64,000 nucleotides of DNA from Ruegeria denitrificans (GCF_001458295.1 NZ_CYUD01000006.1:186001-250000); one strand, 5' to 3'. Positions 18,493 to 28,016 are shown, counted from the first letter of the stretch. Made by a program: numbers and translations. Notes: generated by a model not told the origin, from the letters alone.

Positions 18493-18960
18493 TCAGAGAA
18501 TGGGCAGGGGGCCGCGTGTTTTGGTCTGACGCAGCACAAAATTGCTGCGCGTGTCGCGGACAAGGCCGGATTTCAGTAGCCGCTGCATGATGAAATGTTC
18601 AAGATCCTCGGGCGTCTTGGCATAGACCTTCAAGATAAAGTCGTGGTCCCCGGTGATCGAGGCGCATTCGACGATTTGCGACTCGGTTTCAACCAGTCGC
18701 AGGAATGAGGTGATGCTGTCCTCTTGATGATCGCGCAACGCGACGTGGACATAGGCGATGGCGTCCAGCCCGACCGACTTGGCCCGCACTTGTGCAATGT
18801 AGCCGGACACTACATCTGATGCCTCCAGATCACGCACACGCCGCCAGCATTGCGAGGCAGAAAGGCCGGTGCGATCAGCAAGCTCTTGCATCGACAGGCG
18901 GCCGTTGGTCTGTAGCTCTTGTAGGATGGCGATATCAGCCGTTTGGAGGATTTGTTTCAA
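18493..18960 (-). CDS. Lrp/AsnC-family regulator
   Basis: A 155-residue protein with an N-terminal winged HTH (DIAILQELQTNGRLSMQELADRTG region) and a C-terminal RAM/AsnC domain including CASITGDHDFILKVYA. It is divergent from phhA with 109 AT-rich bases between, and this pairing is common in proteobacteria. It probably senses an aromatic amino acid and activates phhAB. Confidence 0.92.
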   Translation of the reverse strand: MKQILQTADIAILQELQTNGRLSMQELADRTGLSASQCWRRVRDLEASDVVSGYIAQVRAKSVGLDAIAYVHVALRDHQEDSITSFLRLVETESQIVECASITGDHDFILKVYAKTPEDLEHFIMQRLLKSGLVRDTRSNFVLRQTKTRGPLPIL

Positions 18961-19069
18961 AAAATATGACCTTTCGATAGATATTTACCAAAATACTAAA
19001 AATTTACGAGTTATCCAAATCAAAACCTTCAGTTCACATGGCTATACTTTTCCTGCGGAGGGAACGCAG

Positions 19070-19870
19070 ATGCCAAAGTCGACCAAATACATCGCCAAGG
19101 TGGCCGATGAACGCGGCCATGTCGCTTATACGGAAGAAGAGGACGCCGTTTGGGGCGATCTCTATGCCGCGCAAGAAGAGAATGTGCAGCGCTATATGGC
19201 GCAAGACTATCTTGAAGGGTTGAAAAGGCTGGAACTGCCGAAAACCCGCGTACCCTCCTGCGCCGATATCTCGGAACGGCTTTTGGACATGACCGGCTGG
19301 CGGGTTCAGCCCGTGCCAGCGTTGATCGGGTTCAAGACCTTCTTTGGCATGCTGGCGGACCGGGTGTTTCCTGCCGCATCCTTTATCCGGTCGCGCGAGG
19401 ATTTCGATTACATCGAAGAACCCGACATCTTTCATGAAATTTTCGGCCATACCCCGTTGCTGAGTGATCCGCGCTTTGCAGCGTTTAGCCATGCCATTGG
19501 CAAGGCGGGGGTGCAGGCCAGTGACAAGGATTATGCCTGGCTGATCCGGCTGTACTGGTTCTCGATCGAATTTGGTCTGCGTCGTCAGGATGGTGAGATC
19601 AAGGCTTTGGGGTCGGGGCTGGCGTCCTCGCCGACGGAACTGGTCTATGCCGTGGAAAGCGACATTCCCGACCGCGATCCGTTTGATGTGCTGACAATCC
19701 TGCGCACGCCCTATCGGATCGACATGCACCAGATGGGATATTTCGTGTTAAACTCACCCGAGGAACTATTTGCTGCCGCCGACCGCGACCTGCTGGCAGA
19801 TGTTCATCAGGCGCAAACTCTCGGTTTGTTGCCAAACAAGTTCCCGGAAAAAGCAACCGCAGCGGAGTGA
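19070..19870 (+). CDS. phhA: Phenylalanine 4-monooxygenase
   Basis: Hydroxylates phenylalanine to tyrosine using tetrahydropterin, Fe(II) and O2. The 266-residue protein carries FHEIFGHTPLLSD, whose first His and the following His are two of the iron ligands, and a later Glu in YWFSIEFGL is the third. GCGGAGGGAACGCAG gives an excellent ribosome-binding site for the ATG at 19070; upstream in-frame codons overlapping the AsnC gene are not used. phhB follows 7 bases after the stop. Confidence 0.95.
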   Translation: MPKSTKYIAKVADERGHVAYTEEEDAVWGDLYAAQEENVQRYMAQDYLEGLKRLELPKTRVPSCADISERLLDMTGWRVQPVPALIGFKTFFGMLADRVFPAASFIRSREDFDYIEEPDIFHEIFGHTPLLSDPRFAAFSHAIGKAGVQASDKDYAWLIRLYWFSIEFGLRRQDGEIKALGSGLASSPTELVYAVESDIPDRDPFDVLTILRTPYRIDMHQMGYFVLNSPEELFAAADRDLLADVHQAQTLGLLPNKFPEKATAAE

Positions 19871-19877
19871 ACGGATC

Positions 19878-20231
19878 ATGACACTATCAGGAGAAACTTG
19901 CAGCTTATCGGACAAAACCTGTGTGCCCTGTTCCGGCGGTGTGCCAGCTTTGACGCGGGATGAGGCGAACACTCACATGGCTGAGCTTTCGTCTGATTGG
20001 AAACTGGACGCGGATGCGAAAGAACTGTGCCGTCACTACCAGTTCAAAGGGTTTGCCAAGGCGACCTACCTGGCCAATCTGTGCGCGTGGCTCGCCGACC
20101 AGCAAGGACACCACCCGGATGTCAGTTTTGGTTGGGGTTATGTGGATGTCAGACTGACCACACATGAAATTGGTGGTCTAAGCGAGAATGATTTTATCTG
20201 GGCGGCCAAATTGGACCAGTTGACCGTATAG
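19878..20231 (+). CDS. phhB: Pterin-4a-carbinolamine dehydratase
   Basis: Recycles the pterin cofactor of PhhA. 117 residues; the conserved segment [20 protein letters not shown] holds the paired His and nearby residues of the active site, followed by [16 protein letters not shown]. The N-terminal [14 protein letters not shown] extension with three Cys is typical of bacterial phhB-linked forms. Operon with phhA. Confidence 0.95.
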   Translation: MTLSGETCSLSDKTCVPCSGGVPALTRDEANTHMAELSSDWKLDADAKELCRHYQFKGFAKATYLANLCAWLADQQGHHPDVSFGWGYVDVRLTTHEIGGLSENDFIWAAKLDQLTV

Positions 20232-20355
20232 ATCAGCCTTCCATACAGGAAAAACCCAGCGCTTTATTGACTCATGCTGCACCGGCACAATAGGAGGGTC
20301 CGGTCGGTTGCATGGGGTGACCGGCGCTGATTTTCCCGATGGAGCTTGTCAAAAA

Positions 20356-21930
20356 ATGTCTGAACTGCGTGAAACCGCGATTGCGTCTAAGGCCTGGCCT
20401 TTCGAAGAGGCGCGCCGGGTACTCAAACGCTATCAGAAAGCGGCTCCGGAAAAGGGTTACGTGCTGTTTCAAACTGGCTATGGCCCCTCGGGTCTGCCGC
20501 ATATCGGGACGTTTGGTGAGGTCGCGCGGACGTCGATGGTGCGCCATGCCTTTGAGCAGATTAGTGACATCCCGACCAAGTTGATCTGTTTCTCGGACGA
20601 TATGGACGGTTTTCGAAAGGTGCCGACGAATGTGCCGATGCAGGAAGAACTGAAAGAAGACCTGCATCTGCCGCTGACCAAAGTGCGTGATCCTTTTGGC
20701 ACTCATGCCGGATTTGCCCAGCATAACAACGCTATGCTGTGCGATTTCTTGGACAGTTTCGGGTTCGAGTACGAATTCGCCTCGGCCACTGATTACTACA
20801 CCAGTGGCAAGTTCGATGAGATGCTGCTGATCGCGCTGGAGCGGTTCGACAAGATTCAAGAGATAATGCTGCCGACCCTCGGGCCGGAACGACGTGAGAC
20901 CTATTCTTGCTTCCTGCCGATCAGCCCGAAGACCGGCCACGTGCTGCAAGTACCAACACTGGAACGCAACCTGGCCAAGGGCACGATCGTTTATCAGGAG
21001 CCCGATGGCGAGAAGGTCGAAATCCCGGTCACCGGCGGCAACGTTAAGATGCAGTGGAAGCCGGACTGGGCAATGCGCTGGGCCGCGCTGGGCGTCGATT
21101 ACGAGATGTCGGGCAAGGACCTGATCGACTCGGTCACGCAATCGTCGAAAATCTGCCGGGCGCTGGGCAAGCAGCCGCCCGAGGCGCTGAGCTATGAGTT
21201 GTTCAATGATGAGGACGGGCAGAAGATTTCCAAATCGAAAGGCAACGGCCTGTCGATGGAAGAGTGGCTGACCTATGCCGCGCCCGAGAGTCTGTCCTAC
21301 TTCATGTATCAAAAGCCCAAGACGGCCAAACGTCTGTACTTTGACGTTATTCCGAAAGCAGTGGATGAGTATCACCAGCAATTGCGGGCCTATCCGGGGC
21401 AAGAGCTGAAGGCGCAGTTGAACAACCCCGTCTGGCATATCCACGGCGGTAACGTTCCCGCATCCACGCTGATGGTGCCGTTTGCGATGCTGTTGAACCT
21501 GGCGTCCGTATCGGGGGCCGAGGACAAAGAGGCGCTGTGGGGCTTTATCCGACGCTATGCGCCAGAGGCGACCGCCGAGACGCATCCGGATCTGGATCTG
21601 GCTGCTGGATTTGCCGTGCGCTACTTCAACGATTTCGTCAAACCAACCCGTCAGCACCGCGCCCCGACGGATCAGGAACGCGAAGCGCTAGAGGCACTGA
21701 AAACTGCATTGGAAGCCTATGACGGCCCCATTGAGGACGAGGCGCTGCAATCGGTGGTCTATTCCATCGGGCGCGAGCGGTTTGATCCGATGCGCGGTTG
21801 GTTCACCGCGCTCTATGAGGTGCTGCTGGGCGCTTCGCAGGGCCCGCGTTTTGGCGGCTTTATCGCGTTGTACGGCGTGCCCGAGACGATCGCTCTGATC
21901 GAAAAGGCGCTGGCCGGAGAGCTGGTCTGA
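20356..21930 (+). CDS. lysK: Lysine--tRNA ligase, class I
   Basis: Charges tRNA(Lys). This is the class I type used by alphaproteobacteria and archaea, not the class II LysS. 524 residues from ATG 20356 (GGAG about 12 bases upstream); [15 protein letters not shown] (about 41-55) is the HIGH-type motif and KISKSKGNG (about 291-299) the KMSKS motif. The start at 20308 would add 16 atypical residues. Confidence 0.95.
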   Translation: MSELRETAIASKAWPFEEARRVLKRYQKAAPEKGYVLFQTGYGPSGLPHIGTFGEVARTSMVRHAFEQISDIPTKLICFSDDMDGFRKVPTNVPMQEELKEDLHLPLTKVRDPFGTHAGFAQHNNAMLCDFLDSFGFEYEFASATDYYTSGKFDEMLLIALERFDKIQEIMLPTLGPERRETYSCFLPISPKTGHVLQVPTLERNLAKGTIVYQEPDGEKVEIPVTGGNVKMQWKPDWAMRWAALGVDYEMSGKDLIDSVTQSSKICRALGKQPPEALSYELFNDEDGQKISKSKGNGLSMEEWLTYAAPESLSYFMYQKPKTAKRLYFDVIPKAVDEYHQQLRAYPGQELKAQLNNPVWHIHGGNVPASTLMVPFAMLLNLASVSGAEDKEALWGFIRRYAPEATAETHPDLDLAAGFAVRYFNDFVKPTRQHRAPTDQEREALEALKTALEAYDGPIEDEALQSVVYSIGRERFDPMRGWFTALYEVLLGASQGPRFGGFIALYGVPETIALIEKALAGELV

Positions 21931-21978
21931 TTTGACCTGATACCGCGTGGGGCTACTCTTTCAACAGGAGGTGGCCCC

Positions 21979-22380
21979 ATGCGTCATTTACTGCTTGCTT
22001 TATCTCTCAGCGCCGGTCTGGCCTCGGGTGCGTTTGCCCAGAGCGATGAGATCGAGGCAAATATCGCGGCGCAAATAAAGGCGTTTGAGGCGGATGATTT
22101 TGCCACCGCCTTTACCTTTGCCAGTCCCAACATCCAGCGTCTGTTCCAGACGCCTGAGAACTTCGGTGTCATGGTCAAACGCGGCTATCCGATGGTTTGG
22201 CGACCGGCGGAGGTTCAGTTTCTGGAGCTTCGCGAAGTGGCCGGAGCGTTGTGGCAGAAAGTCATGATCATCGATGGCGCGGGTCGGGTCCACATATTGG
22301 ACTATCAGATGGTGCAGATGGAAAACGGATGGAAGATCAATGGCGTACAGCTGCTGGGAAATTCTGATCCGGCGGCTTGA
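21979..22380 (+). CDS. DUF4864-like exported protein
   Basis: A 133-residue protein with a clear signal peptide (MRHLLLALSLSAGLASGAFA, cleavage about residue 20) and a body that matches the DUF4864 pattern: EANIAAQIKAFEADDFATAFTFASPNIQ and GYPMVWRPAEVQFLE. The fold is probably SnoaL/NTF2-like. Periplasmic; function unknown. AACAGGAGGTGGCCCC is a strong ribosome-binding site. Confidence 0.8.
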   Translation: MRHLLLALSLSAGLASGAFAQSDEIEANIAAQIKAFEADDFATAFTFASPNIQRLFQTPENFGVMVKRGYPMVWRPAEVQFLELREVAGALWQKVMIIDGAGRVHILDYQMVQMENGWKINGVQLLGNSDPAA

Positions 22381-22522
22381 CGCAACACCACCGTCACGGT
22401 GACATGAGCGGCGGTTAATCCCTTTTCGGTACTCAGAGTTTTGCGTTCGGGGCGCGTGTCTCCGGGCACTGGGTTTATGCGCGGGACGGGTTGCCGTCAG
22501 CGCGATTGGGAAAGGGATTTCT

Positions 22523-24811
22523 ATGAACAAGGCAATCACCGACGGCATCGTGTTCATGCCACCTGCTTTCGCGAATGGTCTGAACGTGTGGTCCAGTGGC
22601 GACGGAACACCCGGTACGCCAACCTATGCCGGTTCGGGCACCGGTGCGTTTGTTCCGGCCGATGCGGATTTTGCCGGTTGTCTGGAGATTCTAAAAGTCA
22701 GCACCACGCAGCGATTGCGCTATATGGGGCAGACGCCGCTGTTGCCGGGCTGCTACCTGCAGATCAAAGCGCGGGTTAAAGCCATCAGCGGTCCGTTGCC
22801 CACGGTGCGTATCGCCGGATGGGCCGGGGGGGGCGGAGACGTGCAGGTTACCGGTGTGGTCGAGCAAGGCCCCGCCACGCAGCTTTCAGATTATGGGACA
22901 GTGCATGAGATCACCGCCATTGTCGGCACAGGCCAGCGGCCTGGCGTGGATATGCCATGGGGCGTTCAAGCGCTGTATGGGCATTTTGGTCTGGATATCG
23001 ACGGCGCGAACGGATCGGTGATCCGTGTTGATGACATCAAGATCACGGATGTCACAAGCGTGTTTTTGCGCAATCTGATCAGTTTGGTCGATGTGCGTGA
23101 TTTCGGAGCAATCGGGGATGGCGTGACGGATGACTCGGCCGCGTTTGAGGCGGCGGATCAAGCAGCTAACGGACGTTGTATTTTCGTGCCCGAGGGGACC
23201 TATTTACTGGCACAGAACACGTCGATTGCATCCGAGATTGATTTCGAAGGCACCGTTACGATGCCCGATGACAAGATGTTGTTGCTGACCAAGAATTTCG
23301 ACTTGCCGACATATATCAACGCGCTCGGCGATGAAATGCTGGCCTTTAAAAAGGCATTTCAGGCTTTGCTGAACAATTCTGACCATGAATCGCTGGACAT
23401 GGGCGGGCGCAAGGTATCGGTCACAGAGCCTATAGATATGGCTGCCGCAGTTCCGAATCGACAAACAGGGTTTTCGACCCGCCGTATCATTCGGAATGGA
23501 CAGTTTGACGTCAAAAGTAGCTCGGCTTGGGATACCGAGACCTTTACGTCGGTTGCGACCTACAACACGAACGATCCCACACGTCTGGTGAATGTGGCGA
23601 ACGTGGCCAATATTCCGGTTGGTTCGCTGGTACAGGGCAGTGGGGTTGGGCGCGAAATCTATGTGCGTTCGAAAAACGAAGGCGCGGGTGAAATCACGCT
23701 GAACGCACCACTTTATGATGCTGCAGGTACACAGACTTTCACGTTCGTGTCTTTCAAGTACCTGCTGGATTTCAGCGGATTTAGCACGTTGCGCAAGTTC
23801 GGGATGGAACAGATCGAATTTCAGTGCAACGGTCGCAGCAGTGCCATCCGTCTGGCCCCATCAGGTAGTACCTTCGCCTTGGCGAACTGTTTCGTCAGCC
23901 GTCCCAAGGATCGCGGGATCACATCGATTGGAACCGGCTGTCAAGGCATGCTGATCGACACCTGCCAGTTCCAGTCCACCGAAGAATCCTTCAACGTTCC
24001 GGATCGCTCGTCAATCGCGCTGAACGCGACGGCCAACGACGTGAAACTGCGCCACAATCGGGCCGTGCGCTTTCGCCATTTTGCGGTTCTGGGTGGAACC
24101 AACAACATGATCCTTGGCAATCACTTTTTTCAGGGTGACGGCATTCCGCAAGGTGTTCGCAGCGCCGGCTTGGTCATGATCGGAACCTATAACAGCTCGA
24201 CCATCTCGGGGAATTATGTCGACAACTGCTCGATCCTGTGGACTAACGAACGGGATGCAAATCCGGTCTACACGAGCGGCTTCTCCTTCAGTTCGATGGC
24301 TATAACCGACAATATCTTTTATTCAAGTGAGCCAGCACCCTGGTTCACCTATCTCACTATTCGCCCTTATGGCGCCGGGCACTTTCTGAACGGGGTGATC
24401 GTAACTGGGAATAAGTTCCGCTCGACAAGCGGCGGTATCACGCGGGCGGAACGCGTAGATACGTCTTTTGCCAGCATGAATAATTTTGCCCACCGGAATG
24501 TGAAGTTTGAAAATAATACGTTTCACGGCGTGGATCAAAAAGTTGCGAACCCACTTAGGGTTACACATACGCAGGGGTCCGCGGCCCAAGCCTGGTCTGT
24601 CCAGACTGCAGGAGAGTTGCCCTTTGGGGGGTTTGCCCGCAGTTGCGATGCGGTCACTGCTCTGGGACCTTTAAGGAATACCTTTGGTGCCGTGACCTAT
24701 GCCACCCCATATGTGCAGTTAGAGCAAGGCGCGTCAAAAAACGAGATCACCTTACGGTGGCCCTCAGCGGTGCGCGGAGAAGTCTCGACCCTCATTCGAA
24801 TGGAAAGCTAA
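22523..24811 (+). CDS. Large right-handed beta-helix (pectate-lyase-like) protein
   Basis: A 762-residue protein without an obvious signal peptide. Residues about 1-175 form a galactose-binding-like jelly-roll domain; VRDFGAIGDGVTDDSAAF (about 192-209) is the hallmark opening of pectate-lyase/GH28-like beta-helices and phage tail spikes; residues ~300-720 show repeated NxF/GNxF turns such as ILGNHFFQGDG and VTGNKFRS. It most likely binds or cleaves a surface polysaccharide. The absence of a signal implies type I/other export or a phage-like origin. A bidirectional terminator follows. Confidence 0.72.
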   Translation: MNKAITDGIVFMPPAFANGLNVWSSGDGTPGTPTYAGSGTGAFVPADADFAGCLEILKVSTTQRLRYMGQTPLLPGCYLQIKARVKAISGPLPTVRIAGWAGGGGDVQVTGVVEQGPATQLSDYGTVHEITAIVGTGQRPGVDMPWGVQALYGHFGLDIDGANGSVIRVDDIKITDVTSVFLRNLISLVDVRDFGAIGDGVTDDSAAFEAADQAANGRCIFVPEGTYLLAQNTSIASEIDFEGTVTMPDDKMLLLTKNFDLPTYINALGDEMLAFKKAFQALLNNSDHESLDMGGRKVSVTEPIDMAAAVPNRQTGFSTRRIIRNGQFDVKSSSAWDTETFTSVATYNTNDPTRLVNVANVANIPVGSLVQGSGVGREIYVRSKNEGAGEITLNAPLYDAAGTQTFTFVSFKYLLDFSGFSTLRKFGMEQIEFQCNGRSSAIRLAPSGSTFALANCFVSRPKDRGITSIGTGCQGMLIDTCQFQSTEESFNVPDRSSIALNATANDVKLRHNRAVRFRHFAVLGGTNNMILGNHFFQGDGIPQGVRSAGLVMIGTYNSSTISGNYVDNCSILWTNERDANPVYTSGFSFSSMAITDNIFYSSEPAPWFTYLTIRPYGAGHFLNGVIVTGNKFRSTSGGITRAERVDTSFASMNNFAHRNVKFENNTFHGVDQKVANPLRVTHTQGSAAQAWSVQTAGELPFGGFARSCDAVTALGPLRNTFGAVTYATPYVQLEQGASKNEITLRWPSAVRGEVSTLIRMES

Positions 24812-24818
24812 CGAGTCG

Positions 24819-24848
24819 AATGGTCGCCCTTTTCCAGGGCGGCCATTT
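24819..24848. terminator. Bidirectional terminator between convergent genes
   Basis: Eleven-base arms AATGGTCGCCC and GGGCGGCCATT (one G-T wobble) around a 7-base loop, flanked by A/T on each side. It lies exactly between the stops of the convergent beta-helix and outer-membrane-protein genes. Confidence 0.75.
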
Positions 24849-24856
24849 CTCGGACC

Positions 24857-25519
24857 TTAAAATTCGTTCCAAAGTGCGATTTTCAGACCGGTATCGCTGC
24901 GGGCATCCTTGCGTTCAAGGCCCACGACCCAGGTGGTTTTACTGTCTCGGGCGCGGATCATGACCGAAGGCCGTGCTCTCCAATGTAGTGAGCGGTCAGG
25001 GGCATAAGCTGTTTCGATCTGTACTAAAGGGTTCAATAGCCGATCCGAAGAAAGGCCCGCTGTGAAATCCAGCTTGCGGAACACTGCGTCGTGTGTGCGG
25101 TATTCCAGCGCTGTGTCGAGTGCAATCCAGCCGTTACCCCAGCTGGTCTGGAAGCCTTTGCCATAGGACAGCGTTAATTTATACATCGCCCAGGCCTGCA
25201 GTTGCCGATGGTGGGCGCCGGCCCCAAACTCGACGGCAAAACGACCCCATTTGTCGAAATCAGCCACAGGAATCCGCGCGAACAAAAGTGCGTGGCCGTA
25301 GTAATCGCGACTTTCATCAAAATCCAAGCCGATTGTCAGGTTTGGCCTATATCCATATTCCGCGTAGAGCGCTGTATTGTAGTCATAGCTGCCGTCGGGG
25401 TCTTTGAACGCGGTGATCGACGCTGCGGTAAAGGCCGTCCCCTGCTCGCGCAGCCAGGCACCTGGCCAGGCTGGGGCTGCGGAAAGCAGTAGTGACAGAA
25501 AAACAAGAACCCGGAACAT
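24857..25519 (-). CDS. Predicted outer-membrane beta-barrel protein
   Basis: A 220-residue exported protein with signal MFRVLVFLSLLLSAAPAWPGA. The mature part consists of alternating aromatic/hydrophobic and polar residues in amphipathic strands (for example ALYAEYGYRPNLTIGLDFD) and ends in Phe, both features of outer-membrane barrels. No specific family recognised. The ATG at 25519 has GGA upstream; an ATG at 25540 is an alternative. A CtrA-like box sits just upstream. Confidence 0.7.
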   Translation of the reverse strand: MFRVLVFLSLLLSAAPAWPGAWLREQGTAFTAASITAFKDPDGSYDYNTALYAEYGYRPNLTIGLDFDESRDYYGHALLFARIPVADFDKWGRFAVEFGAGAHHRQLQAWAMYKLTLSYGKGFQTSWGNGWIALDTALEYRTHDAVFRKLDFTAGLSSDRLLNPLVQIETAYAPDRSLHWRARPSVMIRARDSKTTWVVGLERKDARSDTGLKIALWNEF

Positions 25520-25543
25520 GCGCGCAGTTTCCGCCAGCATGGT

Positions 25544-25558
25544 TAACGGTTGGTTAGT
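25544..25558. promoter_or_regulatory. CtrA-like box
   Basis: TTAA-N7-TTAG, one base off the alphaproteobacterial CtrA consensus TTAA-N7-TTAA, about 25 bases upstream of the outer-membrane-protein start. In Rhodobacteraceae CtrA governs motility, gene-transfer-agent and surface genes. Single-site evidence; chance occurrence is possible. Confidence 0.4.
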
Positions 25559-25574
25559 GATTTGTTTACTTCGC

Positions 25575-25693
25575 GGAAACCAGTGCGATCCATCGTGTCT
25601 TTAATGGAAACATGGCGGGTGAAATGCGCCCCAAAAGGAAACATATAAGGAGCCAAAGCGCCACAAAAGGAAACACGGGACGTTTCGGAAACC
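25575..25693 (+). repeat. Phased GGAAAC repeats
   Basis: Five copies of GGAAAC at 25575, 25606, 25637, 25669 and 25687. The first four are spaced 31, 31 and 32 bases, about three helical turns. Two of them are embedded in a longer near-identical repeat, GCGCCCCAAAAGGAAACA (25626) and GCGCCACAAAAGGAAACA (25658). The array ends 36 bases before the ABM-type gene at 25729, so a regulator could bind one DNA face cooperatively. Confidence 0.6.
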
Positions 25694-25728
25694 TGTGTTA
25701 AGCTGGTAAAAGAAAAGGGAGAATCCTG

Positions 25729-26055
25729 ATGCCGAAGATTTCCAAGAACGCGAGCGTCCAGACAGTTATCACCACTTTTGAAATGACACCGGGTACCTGC
25801 CACGATCTGCTTGACGCGCTGACTGATGCCTATGCTGAGTTTATCTCGAAACAGCCGGGGTTCATTTCAGCCGGGTTGCATGTGAACGATGCGCAGACAC
25901 GGATTGCCAACTATTCGCAATGGGACCGTCGCGAGGATTTTCTGGCGATGCTGAGAACCCCGGAAATGCGCGATCGCAATCGCAAAATAAATGAGATGTG
26001 CAAGAGCTTTGAGCCGGTGATGTATGACGTGGCCGAAACTTTTGGCGGTTCCTGA
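25729..26055 (+). CDS. ABM-fold monooxygenase-like protein
   Basis: A 108-residue protein with the ABM pattern: SVQTVITTFEMTPGTC, KQPGFISAGLHVNDAQTRIANYSQW (about 43-67) and a helical second half. These dimeric small enzymes oxidise quinols or degrade haem-like or polyketide substrates; the actual substrate is unknown. The leader carries the phased GGAAAC repeats, and AAAAGGGAGAATCCTG gives a ribosome-binding site. Confidence 0.75.
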   Translation: MPKISKNASVQTVITTFEMTPGTCHDLLDALTDAYAEFISKQPGFISAGLHVNDAQTRIANYSQWDRREDFLAMLRTPEMRDRNRKINEMCKSFEPVMYDVAETFGGS

Positions 26056-26120
26056 CACAGATCAAAACCTTAATGGGTAAAAATGGAGAATATAGCTGAA
26101 GGAAAAAGGAGGCGCGCATT

Positions 26121-26528
26121 GTGTATCACAATATTCTAGTTCCTATCTCATTCGATGCTGAACGGGACATATCCGGTCCGATGAAGCTGGCTGAAATGCT
26201 GGCAACGCCGGACGCTCAGGTGACATTGTTGCATGTGGTGGAACATATTCCGGATTTTGCGATCTCATATATGCCGCCGGGATATCTGACCGAGGCCCGC
26301 AAGGCGATTCAGAGCGAGCTGGATGACTTGGCGGCCAAATTGCCCAACGCCAAGGGTGTGGTGGTCGAAGGACATTCCGGGCGCACGATTCTGGATTGGA
26401 CGGAAAGCAATAAACCTGACCTGATCATCATGGCATCGCATCGTCCGGGTATGCAGGATCTTTTGCTGGGCTCCACCGCAAACCATGTCGTCCGTCATGC
26501 CGCCTGTGCGGTTCACGTGGTGCGTTGA
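26121..26528 (+). CDS. Universal stress protein (UspA family)
   Basis: A 135-residue single Usp domain starting at GTG 26121 (MYHNILVPISFD). The ATP-binding pattern is seen in LIIMASHRPGMQDLLLGSTANHVVRHAACAVHVV: the G-2x-G-9x-G(S/T) type loop is present as GMQDLLLGS. AAAAAGGAGGCGC precedes it. Its end overlaps the convergent gene by 16 bases. Confidence 0.9.
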   Translation: MYHNILVPISFDAERDISGPMKLAEMLATPDAQVTLLHVVEHIPDFAISYMPPGYLTEARKAIQSELDDLAAKLPNAKGVVVEGHSGRTILDWTESNKPDLIIMASHRPGMQDLLLGSTANHVVRHAACAVHVVR

Positions 26529-27016
26529 TCGGGCCACAGATCGGCCGGGGCAAGGCGCCACGCCTTGCCGAACCCACCATTCAGTACGGCCTCTGAAACG
26601 GCGAAGCGGACAAATCTGAAATCGGTGAAATCCACATAGAGTTTTGCTTTGGGTCGCAAGGCAAGATACCGCGAACGCAAAGTGGTATGTTCGGCGCTGT
26701 CACGTGATACGAACATGGCCGTGACATGTAATGTCAACCGGGGATGGGATAGCGGGTCGCCGGTGTCGCCGGGTTCTCCGATCAACAGCGCGCAGTTCGG
26801 ATTTGCACCCAAGGCCGCCGTATGATCCGCCAATGCCGAAATCAGTGTCACAGGCATGCCACTCCCGTCGGTGGCCAGGGCGACCCGTGAAACCGAAGGC
26901 AACTCAAGATCTGGCCGCAAGGTCGCCAGCGCGCCACTGGAGGCGCCTTCGATCAAGTCACGCGCCAGAGTTCGAGCCGTTTTGTCGACTGGACGAAAAG
27001 GGGTGTGCTGGCTCAT
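26513..27016 (-). CDS. HugZ-like / pyridoxamine-phosphate-oxidase-fold protein
   Basis: A 167-residue flavin-binding split-barrel protein. LEGASSGALATL, SALADHTAALGANPNCALLIGEPG and HPRLTLHVTA match the HugZ-type N-terminal split barrel, which in full-length members degrades haem. The usual C-terminal haem-binding domain (about 80 residues) is absent, so activity on haem is doubtful. Single gene, convergent with the Usp gene. Confidence 0.8.
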   Translation of the reverse strand: MSQHTPFRPVDKTARTLARDLIEGASSGALATLRPDLELPSVSRVALATDGSGMPVTLISALADHTAALGANPNCALLIGEPGDTGDPLSHPRLTLHVTAMFVSRDSAEHTTLRSRYLALRPKAKLYVDFTDFRFVRFAVSEAVLNGGFGKAWRLAPADLWPDQRTT

Positions 27017-27140
27017 GTTGTGCTAGATTCCGTCTGCTTCGCATATACAGAAGATAGTCTTGTCTTCATCCCTGCGCGAGGGCTTGATTTGGGACCAATT
27101 CCGGTCTCGGATTAGCCACAAACTCAGGGTAACAGGGGCC

Positions 27141-27563
27141 ATGTTGCCAGAAAAACCCACGCTTGAAATTGAACCCTCGGCCCCGAAGGTTTCGCGACGT
27201 CAGAAACGGGCCGACGCGCTGCGCAAGCGCGCGCTGTCGCCGGTGCGGATCATCCTCATGGTCCTCATGCTGCCGTTGACGACAATGGCTATCGCCGTCG
27301 GGGTCTATTTGCGAACGTCTGAATTCAAACACGAAGAGGCTTTGGTGCACTTGATTGCCCTCGCAGGGTGCGGCGCAGTTGAAACCATTGTATCGGGACC
27401 TTTCATTGAGGGTCGGCCAGGATACCATCCGCGTAACGACCCCGATGGGGATGGCGTGGCCTGCGATATCCGAAGGCCTGCGGCCGGACAAAGCGCGGTG
27501 TCACAAACGGCCGAAACTCCTAGATCACGAAGCGTCGGAAACGCCAAATTCGTGCGGCCCTGA
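27141..27563 (+). CDS. Membrane protein with an excalibur calcium-binding domain
   Basis: A 140-residue protein with a basic N-terminus, one transmembrane segment (VRIILMVLMLPLTTMAIAVG, about 41-60) and an extracytoplasmic excalibur motif: GRPGYHPRNDPDGDGVACD, in which the DPDGDGVACD loop is the EF-hand-like calcium site. Two Cys (one at LAGCGAV, one in VACD) probably form a disulfide. ATG 27141 with AGGGTAACAGGGG is preferred over an upstream TTG at 27060. Confidence 0.72.
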   Translation: MLPEKPTLEIEPSAPKVSRRQKRADALRKRALSPVRIILMVLMLPLTTMAIAVGVYLRTSEFKHEEALVHLIALAGCGAVETIVSGPFIEGRPGYHPRNDPDGDGVACDIRRPAAGQSAVSQTAETPRSRSVGNAKFVRP

Positions 27564-27661
27564 CCCGTTTCTAAGAGAATCCTTGTCTTTGTGATACACT
27601 GCGCCCGACGTGCCGTTTTGGCCGTCCATGGGGGGGCATCGCCCAGATAGCGAGGAAAATC

Positions 27662-27952
27662 ATGTTTGCACGCATTACCCAATATAAAATGAAGACTGGC
27701 ACGCGCGACGAAGCGACGGCAAAGCTGAATGACCTGAAAGCCGAGATTATGGGCATGCCGGGCATGCATTGCTTTACCAATGTGATGAACGAGGATGGCA
27801 GTGGCTTTGTGGTCTCTGTGGTTGAAAACGAAGAAACCTCGAATGCAAACGCGCCCAAAGTGGCAGAGATTTGGGGGCAGTTTGCAGAATATCTGGAGGG
27901 CCCACCAACGCCCGTGGGGTATGACGTGGTTGCACATTGGCACGCGGGATAA
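27662..27952 (+). CDS. Small dimeric-barrel (ABM-like) protein
   Basis: A 96-residue protein, MFARITQYKMKTGTRDEATA, with strand-helix-strand organisation like ABM/EthD dimeric alpha-beta barrels, including MPGMHCFTNVMNEDGSG and a GYDVVAHW C-terminal strand. No catalytic residues can be named. It is the third small barrel protein of this type in the window (see 14971 and 25729). GCGAGGAAAATC precedes the ATG. Confidence 0.65.
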   Translation: MFARITQYKMKTGTRDEATAKLNDLKAEIMGMPGMHCFTNVMNEDGSGFVVSVVENEETSNANAPKVAEIWGQFAEYLEGPPTPVGYDVVAHWHAG

Positions 27953-27965
27953 GGTCTTGAGGTTT

Positions 27966-27987
27966 GGGCAACCGTAACAGGTTGCCC
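27966..27987 (+). terminator. Hairpin after the small barrel gene
   Basis: Perfect 8-bp stem GGGCAACC/GGTTGCCC with a 6-base loop, followed by TTGT. Short T-run, so a moderate terminator candidate. Confidence 0.55.
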
Positions 27988-28016
27988 TTGTCAGGATTGA
28001 ACGCCAAGATCGGGCC

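Noticed and set aside
20272..21657. A 461-codon minus-strand frame inside lysK
   Set aside because: Antisense shadow of a well-supported gene; the protein is Arg/His-rich and without recognisable motifs.
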